A DNA stretch of 64,000 bases, taken from assembly GCA_964499235.1 (NCBI GenBank), contig CAZCKC010000004.1, positions 15,128 through 79,127 of the forward strand, in the 5' to 3' direction. The translations under genes were made by a program, and so were the position numbers. Each line of letters starts with the position of its first letter. Within the stretch, counting starts at the first letter, position 1. Shown here piece by piece: positions 1-9,756 of the stretch. The notes under the pieces were generated by a model, which worked only from the letters and a program-made list of their open reading frames with translations, searched no databases and was not told the DNA's origin. The stretch is from JAFGRR01 sp964499235 (GTDB taxonomy: Bacteria; Planctomycetota; Phycisphaerae; UBA1845; Fen-1342).

Positions 1-3000
1 CCGCGACGCCGAACAGCACGTCGAGCCGCTGGTTTGCGTCCGCAGCCGCCCAGGCCGCTTCGAGCAGCGCCGCCTGTTCGTCGGCTGGCGCCAGCAGCAG
101 CAACGCGCTTAGCCGCCGGGCCGCGCCGGCGGATCGCGCGGCAACGCGTTCGGCCAGGGCGCGGCTCGTCGTGTCCCAGGGCTGGACTGCCGCTCGCAGT
201 TGCAGGAGCAGCCAGGCGAGTTCGACGTTCGCCTGCGCCGGGTCGCCCGCCAAGTCGGTGATCCGCTGGTCGAGCGTGCGGCGGCCGCTGTCGGACAGCC
301 GGCCCCAGGCCACGCGGAGGCCCGTTTCCAGTGGCGCGAGCTGCCGACTGGCGGTTCGTTCGCCTGCGAGCGCGAGCGGCAGTTGGAGGATCAGGCGTTC
401 GAGGGCCGCATCATCTTCAAGGGCGAGGCTCACTGGCAGCAGCTGGAGGAGCTCCGCGGCGGTTAACGTCTCCCGTGCCGCGACCAGGGTTGCGAGCAGT
501 TCCCGCGCGCGGTCGCGTTCGTTGAGCAGCAGCAGGGCGGCAGCCTGCGCGGCCGGTAACGGCTCCAGCGCGGTATCCGGCGGCGTCTGCAAGGCGTCGC
601 GGAGCTGCTGGTAACGTAGCAGTGGGGTGGGCAGGGGGGTTGTGGGATCGCCGGCCTCGAGCCAGGAAAGCGCCTGTTCGGGCAGGCCCCATTCCAGCCA
701 CGCGGCCGCGACGGACTGCCGCAGCGCCGGGTCCGCGGGGAAGGTTGCGCGCACGTTGCGGTCACAGCGGCCGGCGAAATCGAGATCGTTCAGGCAGAAG
801 CCGACGAAGCGGGCGATCCGCGCGAGGTTAGCGATGCGGGGCGCCTGCGCGACTGCGCTGACCTCCGCCGAGGCCGCCTCTGCCAGCTCCGCCTCGAGCC
901 GGGCGAACACCAGGGTCTTGAGCTGTTCCTGGTGCGCGGGCGTCCGCGCAGTGCCCAGCAGCGAGTCGACGACCGGGTTGAAATACTGCTCGAGCTCACC
1001 GACGTTCGCCGCCACGCGCCGAATTCGGCGGGAGCGAGTTGTGGCGGTCGTGCCGGTCGCCGCCTCGCCGTCGATCGTTTGCGGCAGCTGATCGAGCAGG
1101 AGCGACAATGCGTCGGCGTACTGCTCGAACGCCGCCTCGAAATCGCCGAGCTGCTCCAGCGTCGCCCCGTGGCGGAAGGCGATCGCGACGTTGCGCTGCT
1201 CGGTCGTGGCCAGGTCGCGATAGATGCGCTCCGCCGCGCGGGGGCGCAGGGCTTCCTCGTAGGCGGCTGCCACGGCCTGCTTCACCTCGGTTGTCGGCTC
1301 GAGCAGGATGGCGCGGCTGAAGGCGCGGGCGGCTTCGGTGTCGCGGTCTTTCTCCAGCAGCGTGCGGCCGAGATCGACGAACGTCTGCGGCGGCACCGCG
1401 AAGTTCAGCATCACGAGGATGTTGCCGTAATCGATCAAGGCGTCGACCGCGCCGCGTGCCCGGGCCCGGTCGAGCATCTCGCGGACGATCGGGCCGCGTT
1501 GCGGCCCGGCGAAGACCGCAGCGATCTCCATCAGGTCGTTGATTTGTTCACGCGCGCCCAGGGAGTCCAGAACGTCGGCGGCGGCGTCGGAGAGGTAGGT
1601 TTGCTCCGGTGCCCGGGCGATCCGCAACTGCAACTGGCGCAGCGCGACCCGCAGTGCCCGCCGATCCGCGTCGATGTTCAGCAGCGCGTCGACCGCGATG
1701 AGGAACAGGTCGTCGGCCTCGGCACTGTGCAGCAGGATCAGGAGGCGTTCAACCGCTTCCGGCCCACGGCCAGCCGAGCGCATGGCATCCGCCCACAGCA
1801 GCCAGAGCTCGACGCGTTCGGGCGTCGCGGCTAATGCCTGGGCGTATTGCTCCGCCGCCCGGTCGTGGAGCTCGAGCAGGGTGAAGACGCCGGCCGTGAT
1901 CTCCGCCGCGGCCTGGGGGTCACCGAGGGCGGCCGCGAGCTGTTCCGCCCACGCCTGCGCCTCGCGTGGTCGCCGGCGCTCGATCGCCAGCACGGCCAAC
2001 TGCTGCAGGTAGTCGGCCGCATTGGCCGGATCGTCCGCCAGCAGTTCGCGCACGACGCGATCGGCCTGCGCGAGGGCGCCCATGCGGATGTAGGCTTCGG
2101 CGAGGCGCCGGGCGCCGGCCTGCTCGTCGCCGCTGCGTTCGGCGAAGAGGTAGAGGATCTCGCTCACCGAGATCGGATCGTTCAAGCGCGTGTAGAGCTC
2201 GACGAGGAGGTCGAGTTCGCGGACGGTGATCGTGTCGGCGGCGAGTCGCTCTTCCAGCTCGATCGCCAGGTCGGCGAGCCGGCCCGTTTCGGCGGCCAAT
2301 TCGAGCAGCTTGTCCGCTGCCCGGCGGCGAATGGCCGGCGCGGCCGTCTCGTCCCAGATTCGCCGCCACACCGCCATCGCCTGGTCGGCGTGCTGGTCAC
2401 GCTCGAGCAACCAACCCAGCCGGGCGCCGACGCGATGATCGGCGTGCGTGTCGAAAAGGTCTTGGAGCAGGGCGACAGCGCGTTGCCGGGCGCCGAACTC
2501 GGCGAATTGGTCGGCGACTTCGCGGATGCGACGTGGATCTTCTTCGACCAGCTCCAACGCTGCTTCTAGCGCGGCGCGGGCGGTGTCGAATGCGCCCCGT
2601 TCGGCGGCGGCCGCTGCTTTCCAGCGGGCGACGGCGTATTGTGCGGCCGGCGTCTGGGGTACTTGTGCGAGGAGTTCGTCGACCAGCACCTGGTCGGCCA
2701 GCTTGTTCGCCGCGTCGGCGAGTGCCAGCAGGCTGGCGGTCGTCTTGGCTGATGCCATGCCGGCTCGCAGGACAGCGGCGACAGCCTGCGAGCGACCCTG
2801 GGCGTAGCGGAGCTCAGCCAACGCCGTCCGCAAGTCGAGCGCGTCCGGCTCGTCCGCCAGCGCGGACTCGAGCAGCGTGGCGGCGGTGCTAAGCTCCCCA
2901 GCTTCGATTGCGAGCGCGACGGCCTCGCGGGTCAGCATCGCGCGCTGGTCATCGTCGTCGATGTCGCTGAGCAGCCGGAAGGCCTCCTCGTATTCGCCGA

Positions 3001-6000
3001 GGTCCCAGAGGAGCTGAAAGCGTGGCCGCACGATCGCCGGGACCGGCCAATTACTGGCGACCGTTGCTGACTGGCCGGCGGCCTCGGCGGTGACAACGAG
3101 GTACGCGAGCGCGAACCGTTGGGGTCCCGGGGCGCTCGCCTGGACTGCGCCGGCGCGAAACGCGTCCATCGCAGCGGAGTATTCGCCGACACGGCGCAGC
3201 AGCACCCCGCGGAGCAGCGCCCACGCGGCGTCCTCGTGATTCGCCGGCAACCGTTGGAGGGCGATCGCGGGTTCGCCGAGCTGCGCGGCCAGCAGGGCGG
3301 CGATGCGGCCGTCGGCCTGATCGAGCGCTGCGCGGGCCGCGTCGTGATCGCCGAGTGCGTGCTCCAGTTGCGCGAGGCGCAAACGCCACTCGGTGACCGG
3401 GTCATTCTCGTCGCTGAGTAGGATTGCCTGCTCGAGTGCGGTGCGAGCGGCCGGGACATCGCCAGCCAGTTCGTGCCAGGTGGCGAGTTGGGCGTGCGGG
3501 GCGGCCTGCTGTGGTGCTTCCGCCAACGCGGCTGCGCTGGCCGTTCGCTGCTCGGCGATGCTGGTGACGACGATCGGTTCGGCCGCCGGCGACGAGGCCG
3601 GAGCCGGTGCCGCGGCTCGGCCGGCTGGCGGCAACGTCACCGCGAGCAGCACCGCGATGGCCGCCGCGGCCCGCCGGGGCCAACGCCGAATCGTCAGTTG
3701 CACCAGCACGCAAAGGAGTGCGAAAAACGCGAGCCACGGCCAGAGCTCGACCCACGCGCGTGGCGTCGCGGTGGGGGGCGGCACGTAGAAGTCAGCGGCA
3801 ATGCGGTTCAATGCTTCGATCCCCGCGAGGTTTGGCAGGGGGGCGGCAAGCTCGCGGCGCGGGTTGATATAGACGGCGGCCCGCGCGCGTTCGTCGTCCA
3901 CCCGCGCTTCGATCTGGAGCGGGCCCGTTTCGTTGACGTCCAGCAGCGCATTCCACCAGCCGTCCGCCAGCGGCGCGATCGTCAGCGACCGCGCCGGCGC
4001 ATCGGCCGGGCGTAGCGTGACAGTCAGCGGCGCCTGCGGCACGGGAGTTTTCGTTCCCACATAGCGAACGTCAAGCTCGAGGCGGCCACTGCGCACGATT
4101 GGGGTAATTTGCAGGGGTTGGGCGCCGGCGGCCCCGCTGAGCTCGCGCATCAGGTTGCGCATCAGCGTCTGGCCGGCTTCGGACTCCCACAGCTGTGCGC
4201 CCCACGGTCCGCCGATGTCGGTGGTGAGAGCGGCCACGTAGCCGCGTCCCCAGCGCCACCGCGCGAGCACGGGGTCTTCGTCAGCCGTCGCGACCAGCAG
4301 TTGCGCCGTCGTTCGCGGCCGGGCGCGTACATAGCCGTCGATTAGCGGCAGGTTCCCCGCAAGGCCGCCGAGCAGGTCCGCCGACGCCCGCGCGGCGCTG
4401 ATCGGTGTGGGGGTGGTCACGAACGGCGTCAGCGGTCGGCGGGCCGGCTGCTTCAGGATGATCTCGGGGAGGCTGAACAGGTTGGAGGCCGAGTAGTACC
4501 GCCCGTCGCCCCACTGCGCGAGGTCGGAGAGGAAGTCGGAATGCTGGCCGGGGCCGACCATGACGGCGGACACGGTGATGCCGTGTTCGGCCATGCGGCG
4601 GACGATGCGTTCGAAGGGGCCGGTCTCGACACCGCCGTCGGTCAGCAGGAGCACGTGTTTCAGGCGGGTATTGACGTTTAGCAGGGCATAGTAGGCTTCC
4701 TCGATCGCGGGCAGGACGACGGTGCCGCCGCCGGCGCTGAGGCGGTTGAGGGCGCGGGTGATCTCGACGCGGTTGGCGGCGCTCTGGATGCGGGCGGCCC
4801 AGCGTTTCGCGCCGTAGAACTCGACGATGCCGACGCGATCGTGCGGCTTGAGGCGGTCGATCGCGAGGCGGGCGGTTTCCTTGGCGAGGTCGAAGCGGGC
4901 GCCCTTCATGCTGCCGGAGGTGTCGATGATGATGACGAGCGTCACGGTCGGGTCGCGCTGCTCGACCACGGTCTGCGTCCGGATCGGCAGCAGGCTGGCG
5001 AGCGGGCCGTCGACGTAGCCGCCCGGAGCGAAGGCGGAGCGCCCGCCGGTGACCAACAGGCTCGTTCCGTCGGCCACCGCCTGGCGGAGCGCGGCTTCGC
5101 CCGCCGAGCCGAGCGCGCTGGCCGGCACGTTCGCGAGCAGCAGCGCGTCGGCTGTTTTCAACGCGCGTGGATCAGCGGCGACTTCATCGGGCGTGAGCGG
5201 GATGCAAGTCGCGGCCGGTGACAGCATGGTCTGCAGGGCGGCGCGCGTGGGCGTTTGCGGGTCGTCTTCGATAACGGCCACGCGGTAGGGGGGCAGGGTC
5301 CACGTGCTGGCGTACTGCGGTTCAGCTTGCGGCGCGGCGTCCGGCCGTTCGAGCGCGAAGGCAAGCGTTTGCGGACCGCCGTCGGCCAGCTCGAGCTCGA
5401 CCGGGAGCTGCTGCCAGCCCGGCTGCAGCGTCCGCCTCTCCTGTGCGAGCAACGCTCCGCTGGACGCATTGCGCGTTGTGAGCAGCGCGTCGATGGCGAC
5501 GCGACTGACGACCGTCGCTTCGAACGTGTGCGGAGCGCCGGGAGCGACCGCAGCCGGCCCGGAAACTGCCGTGACGGTCGCTGCCGGCGCGTTCGTCGTC
5601 GGCGGCGCGAGGAATGTGAGCTGGCGGCCCGCCCCGGCCAAGCGGGCGACCGTGGTTTCAGCGGCGCCGCTGGTCTCCCAGCCGTCGGTCAGCACCACCC
5701 AGCGCGACGGGGTAGTGCGAGCTGCGAGCGCGTCAGCGTGGAGCAGGGCGGCCGCGAGGTCGGAGCCGGCGTTCGCGTTGTTGCCGGCGCCGGTTGCGTT
5801 CAGCGCTGCGAAGGCCGCCCGCCACCTGGCACGATCCTTCCCGTCGAAGGCGACGCGCGGCTCGGTGTCAAACGTCAGCAACGCGTAACGCTCGGCGAAG
5901 AGCTCACTGGTAGCGGCGAGCAGGTCGTCGCGCGCGGTCTCCGGCATGCTCGCGGAGGTATCGAGCACTGCGAAGGCGACTGACGGCGCCGCCGCATCAA

Positions 6001-6169
6001 CCGAAACCAGCGGGCGCGTCAAGGCGAGCACGACGCTGGTCACGGCCAGAATCTGAAGCAGCGGCACGAGGAGCGCACGCTTCCGCTGCCGGCGGCGCGC
6101 GATCAGCCAGCTGACCAACGTGGCCGGCACGAGCAATCCCAGCAGCATCCACGGCGTCGCGAAGATCAT
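1..6169 (-). CDS. Giant VWA / amidotransferase-like / VWA / TPR membrane protein (3' end beyond window)
   Basis: The reading frame opens at ATG 6169 and stays open to the left edge, so at least 2,056 residues are seen and the C-terminus is missing. The N-terminus (MIFATPWMLLGLLVPA) is a BatA-type membrane anchor with a second helix near residues 36-53. A first von Willebrand A domain begins near residue 65 (VLDTSAS, Asp70). A glutamine-amidotransferase-like stretch lies near 290-380, and a second VWA has a full metal site (DTSGSMKG, Asp416). Two helices follow near 800-850. After that the protein is almost all Ala/Leu-rich TPR-like helical pairs, more than 1,100 residues in view. Its ATG overlaps the upstream stop (ATGA), so it is translationally coupled as part of the MoxR operon. 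By family analogy it is an envelope scaffold or stress protein in which Bat VWA and TPR functions are joined. That role is inferred. Confidence 0.85.
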   Translation of the reverse strand, partial: MIFATPWMLLGLLVPATLVSWLIARRRQRKRALLVPLLQILAVTSVVLALTRPLVSVDAAAPSVAFAVLDTSASMPETARDDLLAATSELFAERYALLTFDTEPRVAFDGKDRARWRAAFAALNATGAGNNANAGSDLAAALLHADALAARTTPSRWVVLTDGWETSGAAETTVARLAGAGRQLTFLAPPTTNAPAATVTAVSGPAAVAPGAPHTFEATVVSRVAIDALLTTRNASSGALLAQERRTLQPGWQQLPVELELADGGPQTLAFALERPDAAPQAEPQYASTWTLPPYRVAVIEDDPQTPTRAALQTMLSPAATCIPLTPDEVAADPRALKTADALLLANVPASALGSAGEAALRQAVADGTSLLVTGGRSAFAPGGYVDGPLASLLPIRTQTVVEQRDPTVTLVIIIDTSGSMKGARFDLAKETARLAIDRLKPHDRVGIVEFYGAKRWAARIQSAANRVEITRALNRLSAGGGTVVLPAIEEAYYALLNVNTRLKHVLLLTDGGVETGPFERIVRRMAEHGITVSAVMVGPGQHSDFLSDLAQWGDGRYYSASNLFSLPEIILKQPARRPLTPFVTTPTPISAARASADLLGGLAGNLPLIDGYVRARPRTTAQLLVATADEDPVLARWRWGRGYVAALTTDIGGPWGAQLWESEAGQTLMRNLMRELSGAAGAQPLQITPIVRSGRLELDVRYVGTKTPVPQAPLTVTLRPADAPARSLTIAPLADGWWNALLDVNETGPLQIEARVDDERARAAVYINPRRELAAPLPNLAGIEALNRIAADFYVPPPTATPRAWVELWPWLAFFALLCVLVQLTIRRWPRRAAAAIAVLLAVTLPPAGRAAAPAPASSPAAEPIVVTSIAEQRTASAAALAEAPQQAAPHAQLATWHELAGDVPAARTALEQAILLSDENDPVTEWRLRLAQLEHALGDHDAARAALDQADGRIAALLAAQLGEPAIALQRLPANHEDAAWALLRGVLLRRVGEYSAAMDAFRAGAVQASAPGPQRFALAYLVVTAEAAGQSATVASNWPVPAIVRPRFQLLWDLGEYEEAFRLLSDIDDDDQRAMLTREAVALAIEAGELSTAATLLESALADEPDALDLRTALAELRYAQGRSQAVAAVLRAGMASAKTTASLLALADAANKLADQVLVDELLAQVPQTPAAQYAVARWKAAAAAERGAFDTARAALEAALELVEEDPRRIREVADQFAEFGARQRAVALLQDLFDTHADHRVGARLGWLLERDQHADQAMAVWRRIWDETAAPAIRRRAADKLLELAAETGRLADLAIELEERLAADTITVRELDLLVELYTRLNDPISVSEILYLFAERSGDEQAGARRLAEAYIRMGALAQADRVVRELLADDPANAADYLQQLAVLAIERRRPREAQAWAEQLAAALGDPQAAAEITAGVFTLLELHDRAAEQYAQALAATPERVELWLLWADAMRSAGRGPEAVERLLILLHSAEADDLFLIAVDALLNIDADRRALRVALRQLQLRIARAPEQTYLSDAAADVLDSLGAREQINDLMEIAAVFAGPQRGPIVREMLDRARARGAVDALIDYGNILVMLNFAVPPQTFVDLGRTLLEKDRDTEAARAFSRAILLEPTTEVKQAVAAAYEEALRPRAAERIYRDLATTEQRNVAIAFRHGATLEQLGDFEAAFEQYADALSLLLDQLPQTIDGEAATGTTATTRSRRIRRVAANVGELEQYFNPVVDSLLGTARTPAHQEQLKTLVFARLEAELAEAASAEVSAVAQAPRIANLARIARFVGFCLNDLDFAGRCDRNVRATFPADPALRQSVAAAWLEWGLPEQALSWLEAGDPTTPLPTPLLRYQQLRDALQTPPDTALEPLPAAQAAALLLLNERDRARELLATLVAARETLTAAELLQLLPVSLALEDDAALERLILQLPLALAGERTASRQLAPLETGLRVAWGRLSDSGRRTLDQRITDLAGDPAQANVELAWLLLQLRAAVQPWDTTSRALAERVAARSAGAARRLSALLLLAPADEQAALLEAAWAAADANQRLDVLFGVA

Positions 6170-7848
6170 GCCGTCCTCATTCGTTGCTGGCGCACCACGA
6201 GCACGTGATCCAGCGCGATCAGGGCGAGCGCGAGGAGCAACAGCAGCCGCCAATAAGGCCAGCCGCCGGTCAAAGCACGCTGCGTTTCCTCGTTTCGCGT
6301 GGACGCGGCGGTTGCCGAGCCGTTCAGCCCGGCACCGGGGATCTCGGTCAGCGTGCGAGCGGTGGCGAGGGTCGCGGACCACACGGGATCCTGGACCCGC
6401 CGCGCGCCCCCTATCGCGGCCGACGGCGCCGACCAGCCGCTTAGCCGCTGCATGGCGCGGCCGATCAGAACGGCGAGGGCGGGGTGCTGTGCAGGGTCGT
6501 CTCGCGGCGCGAACAGGTTCGCACTGAGGAACAGTTGCGGGCGTTCCGCGTCCCGCGGGCGCAGGAACGCGACGACGGTTTCGCCGGCTTGCAAGAGGGC
6601 GATATCGCGCCCGGGCTCCCAACGCGCTTGCATTGCAGGCGCTGGGCGACAGAAGACGCCATCAAACGCCAGATCCGCGGTCAGCGCGTGGGGCCGCGTT
6701 TCCAGCGGGGCGCGCGGCGAATCCTCGGTCGCGGGAACCACGACGAGATCGGCCCCAGTGGGAGCCTCCTGATCTTGCGCCACTGCGGCGACCAGCTTTT
6801 CAGCACTGTCATTCGCTGGTTCGAAACGTGCGCCGCTTGCCGCCAGCGCGAAGCGGAGAGCAGCCGGAAGGGTGTCTTCAGCGACAATGTGAACGGGCGG
6901 TTTGGCGGTCGTCCTGAGTGTCAACGTGTTGTCGACCGGGTTGCCACCCGGCTCGGTCAACACGACGGACAACGCAGAACCGTCGGCAGGCAACGGGTCG
7001 GTCTCGAGCAGCTGCCAGCCATCCGGCGCGACGGTCACGTTCCGGTTCAGCACAACACCGAGCGCCGGGTGCGTCATCGTGACCGCTACGTCGATGGGGC
7101 CGGTAGCTTCCGCGGCCAGGACGACCACGCCGCGGCCGCGCGGCGAATCATCCGTCAACGGCGCGAACCACGCGCTCGCGAGCTGCGCGTTGCCGCGTTG
7201 CGTCGGGATCAGCAGGCGGTGGACAGAAGCATGCCGCGCCGGTGAGCCTTCGCTTTGCAACTGATTGGTGACCAGTGTGACGCGCCCGCCCTGATCCTCA
7301 AGGAGCGTTTCCGCGTAGCGCATCGCGGCTGCAAGGTCGGCCGGCAGCGACGTCGCCCGCAACGCGCGCAGGTGGTGCCGCGTTTCGGGCCCCGGCGTCG
7401 TCGCGTCAGCCAGCAGCCGCGGTGTAGGATCGGCGACGACGATTTGCGGCGGCTGGGTTTCGCTGCCCGCTCGCAGCAGATCAAGAACGGCCGCGCGGGC
7501 GCGATCGAAGACCGGCCCGGACGCGTCGGCGGCCGGCGCGTGCATCGTCGCACCGGCGTCCAGCACGATGACGTGCGGCTCGCTCGGTCCCGCTTGCAGC
7601 ACCCAGCTCGTCGTCGCCCCAATCAAAGCCAGCGCGATCAGCGCGAAGAACAGCCAGCTGAGTAGCTGGCGCCAGCGCTGCCACAGCTGTCGCGGCCGCG
7701 CGACTGCCGCCGACGCGGCCCAGAAGAGCAGCGAAGGCACCTGCTTCTCGGTGGGGCGCGAGCGGAGCACGTGCAGTGCCGTGACGGCCGCCAGGCCGGC
7801 CAGCAGCAGCGTCGTTCCGAGAATGGGCCCGAGGCCGGTGAAGTTCAT
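6166..7848 (-). CDS. BatA-like membrane protein with degenerate VWA domain
   Basis: This 560-aa protein starts with an aerotolerance-regulator (BatA) N-terminal region: one helix at about residues 8-26 and another near 58-80 after an Arg/Trp-rich loop. The following domain starts like a VWA fold (VIVLDAGATMHA), but the metal-site DxSxS is DAGAT, so metal binding is doubtful. A beta-rich middle follows. A last helix (LLLLLALALIALDHVLVV) near the end is followed by a basic tail. It lies 13 bases after the DUF58 gene and overlaps the giant VWA-TPR gene by 4 bases. In related operons such proteins form a membrane complex with VWA partners and MoxR. The exact role is unknown. Confidence 0.8.
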   Translation of the reverse strand: MNFTGLGPILGTTLLLAGLAAVTALHVLRSRPTEKQVPSLLFWAASAAVARPRQLWQRWRQLLSWLFFALIALALIGATTSWVLQAGPSEPHVIVLDAGATMHAPAADASGPVFDRARAAVLDLLRAGSETQPPQIVVADPTPRLLADATTPGPETRHHLRALRATSLPADLAAAMRYAETLLEDQGGRVTLVTNQLQSEGSPARHASVHRLLIPTQRGNAQLASAWFAPLTDDSPRGRGVVVLAAEATGPIDVAVTMTHPALGVVLNRNVTVAPDGWQLLETDPLPADGSALSVVLTEPGGNPVDNTLTLRTTAKPPVHIVAEDTLPAALRFALAASGARFEPANDSAEKLVAAVAQDQEAPTGADLVVVPATEDSPRAPLETRPHALTADLAFDGVFCRPAPAMQARWEPGRDIALLQAGETVVAFLRPRDAERPQLFLSANLFAPRDDPAQHPALAVLIGRAMQRLSGWSAPSAAIGGARRVQDPVWSATLATARTLTEIPGAGLNGSATAASTRNEETQRALTGGWPYWRLLLLLALALIALDHVLVVRQQRMRTA

Positions 7849-7861
7849 GAGGTGAACCCGC

Positions 7862-8746
7862 TCATCTGTTTCGCAGCAGTCCGGCCGTCACCAGCGGCGT
7901 GAGCTGGGGCAGCACCGCGCGCTCGGCCGCCAACGTGACGTACGGCACGCCCCGCGCATGGGCGAACGTGGTCAGCTCCGCGTGCAGCGCGGCCCGCGCG
8001 GCCTCGTAGCGCTGAATCACCGCCTGGTCGACCTGGACGCGCAGCCGCGACTCGGTCTCGCAGTCGACCAGCTCGAGCTCGCGGTCATCGGCGGTGACTT
8101 GGTCGCTGGCGTGAATCAGCTGCACCAGCACGAGGCGCTCGTTCAAGCGCGCGAGCGCGGCCAGCGCCGCGGTCACGCCGTCAGGCTGAAAGAAATCCGT
8201 GACTACCACGAGCAGGCCCGGCTGGCGCCGCGCGCGGTGGTAGGCTTCGACCGCGGCGGGCAGGTCGGTGTGGCCACCGGCGCCCAGCGTAGCCAACGCG
8301 CTCAGCAGCTTGGGAAAGGCGGCCCGGTTCGCGCAGCGTAGCGGCCGCCGCAGGCGCTGGTCGAAAGGAATCACCTGGACCGGGTTGTGGCTGGTGAGCG
8401 CGGCGCTGGCGAGGGCGGCCGCCAGGCGGCGCCCGGCGTCGGCGCGGGGTGGGTCGTCGAAGAACATGGACCGGCTGACGTCGAGCAGGAAGGTGAGCGG
8501 CAGCCGGCGCGGCGCGTCGTAGACGCGCGTGACGAGCCGCTGGCTGCGGCGGTAGACGTTCCAATCGATCCGGCGGAAGTCGTCACCGGGCGTATAGGCG
8601 CGGAAGTCGCGGAAATCGAGCCCGACGCCGGGCTGCCGGCTGACGTGCTCGCCGCGATCGACGCTGCGCCGCGGGGCGCGGGAGAGCAGCCGCAGGCTCG
8701 CGATCGCGCTCAGGAAGTCAGGCGGGAAAAGCGTGGCAACGCTCAT
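7862..8746 (-). CDS. DUF58 domain protein
   Basis: This 294-aa protein has the classic DUF58 signature near residues 41-76: FRDFRAYTPGDDFRRIDW, then NVYRRSQRLVTRVYD. A VWA-like core follows with LLDVSRSMFF, a DxSxS-type metal motif, and a later VVTDFF strand. No membrane segment is evident. DUF58 proteins are regularly encoded directly after MoxR ATPases and before BatA/VWA proteins, as here. They are thought to be MoxR partners or clients, although the biochemical role is not settled. Start and upstream stop overlap as ATGA with the MoxR gene, which supports both the start choice and coupled translation. Confidence 0.92.
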   Translation of the reverse strand: MSVATLFPPDFLSAIASLRLLSRAPRRSVDRGEHVSRQPGVGLDFRDFRAYTPGDDFRRIDWNVYRRSQRLVTRVYDAPRRLPLTFLLDVSRSMFFDDPPRADAGRRLAAALASAALTSHNPVQVIPFDQRLRRPLRCANRAAFPKLLSALATLGAGGHTDLPAAVEAYHRARRQPGLLVVVTDFFQPDGVTAALAALARLNERLVLVQLIHASDQVTADDRELELVDCETESRLRVQVDQAVIQRYEAARAALHAELTTFAHARGVPYVTLAAERAVLPQLTPLVTAGLLRNR

Positions 8747-9756
8747 TGCGGCAGCTCGGACGTCGCTTCAAGGGCGGACGCGATGATCTGGTCCGCGGTG
8801 GTCCCCTGGGCCTGGGCTTCGAAAGTCAGCATCAGGCGGTGCCGCAGCGTCTGCCGCGCGACCCCGCGAATGTCCTGGGCGGAGACCGCGAAGCGCCCGT
8901 CGCGCAGCGCCCGCACCTTGCCCAGCAGGATCATGGCCTGCACACCGCGCGGGCTCGCCCCGAGGGCGACGCTCTGCCGGACGAGCGGCGGCGCCTCGGC
9001 GGCCGTCGGCTGCGTCGCCCGCGCGAGGCGGATCGCGTACCGCGTGATCGGCTCGGTGCACGCCACGGCGCGGACGACCTGGCGCTGGGTGAGGATCTCG
9101 ACACCGGAGGTGACGGGCGTGATCGTCGCGGCCTGCGTCGTCGTGGTCAGGTCCATGATTGCGAGCGCTTCGTCCTCGCTCGGGTATTCCACCAGCAGTT
9201 TCATCAGGAACCGGTCGAGCTGCGCCTCGGGCAAGGGGTACGTGCCCTCCTGCTCCACCGGGTTCTGCGTCGCCAGCACGATGAACGGCTCGGGCAGGGG
9301 GATCGTCTGCCGCGCGGCCGATACCTGGCGCTCCTGCATCGCCTCGAGCAGGGCGGCCTGCGTCTTGGGTGTCGCGCGGTTGATCTCGTCGGCGAGGACG
9401 ATGTTGGCGACGATCGGCCCGGGCTCGAACCGCAGCGTGTGGCCGCCGCCTTCGGTTTCGTGCAGCACCATCGTCCCCGTGATGTCGGCGGGCATCAGGT
9501 CGGGCGTGAACTGGATCCGCGAGAAGTCGACGTCGACGGCGGCCGCGAGCGTGCGCACCAGGAGCGTTTTGCCGAGCCCCGGGACGCCCTCGATCAGCAC
9601 GTGGCCGCCCACGAGGAAGGCGGCCAGCACGTCATCGACCAGGTGCTGCTGGCCGACGAAGGCCTGGTGGATCGTGTCGCTGAGCTGGGTGTAGATTTCG
9701 CGGAAGCGCTCGGCCTGCGCCGTCGCGTCAGTCGTCGTCATCGTGGGCTCATTCAT
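8743..9756 (-). CDS. MoxR-family AAA+ ATPase
   Basis: This is a cytosolic AAA+ chaperone-like ATPase of about 337 aa. Visible motifs are Walker A (GVPGLGKT), Walker B (VLADEINR), the MoxR-typical LEAMQERQVS, and a sensor region with ATQNPVEQEGTYPLPEAQLD. The C-terminal lid helices are present, so it looks intact. MoxR proteins act with VWA-domain partners in protein or cofactor maturation and stress tolerance. Here the neighbours are DUF58 and two VWA proteins. I chose ATG 9756, which overlaps the upstream stop by 8 bases; ATG 9741 (MTTTDATAQ) is possible. An upstream extension to 9903 reads through shadow sequence and was not used. Confidence 0.93.
   Translation of the reverse strand: MNEPTMTTTDATAQAERFREIYTQLSDTIHQAFVGQQHLVDDVLAAFLVGGHVLIEGVPGLGKTLLVRTLAAAVDVDFSRIQFTPDLMPADITGTMVLHETEGGGHTLRFEPGPIVANIVLADEINRATPKTQAALLEAMQERQVSAARQTIPLPEPFIVLATQNPVEQEGTYPLPEAQLDRFLMKLLVEYPSEDEALAIMDLTTTTQAATITPVTSGVEILTQRQVVRAVACTEPITRYAIRLARATQPTAAEAPPLVRQSVALGASPRGVQAMILLGKVRALRDGRFAVSAQDIRGVARQTLRHRLMLTFEAQAQGTTADQIIASALEATSELPQ

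Noticed and set aside
932..1834. 300-codon open frame on the plus strand, and other long plus-strand frames in 1-6 kb
   Set aside because: They lie opposite the giant VWA-TPR gene, have no ribosome sites, and read as Arg/Ala/Gly shadow sequence that high GC content produces.
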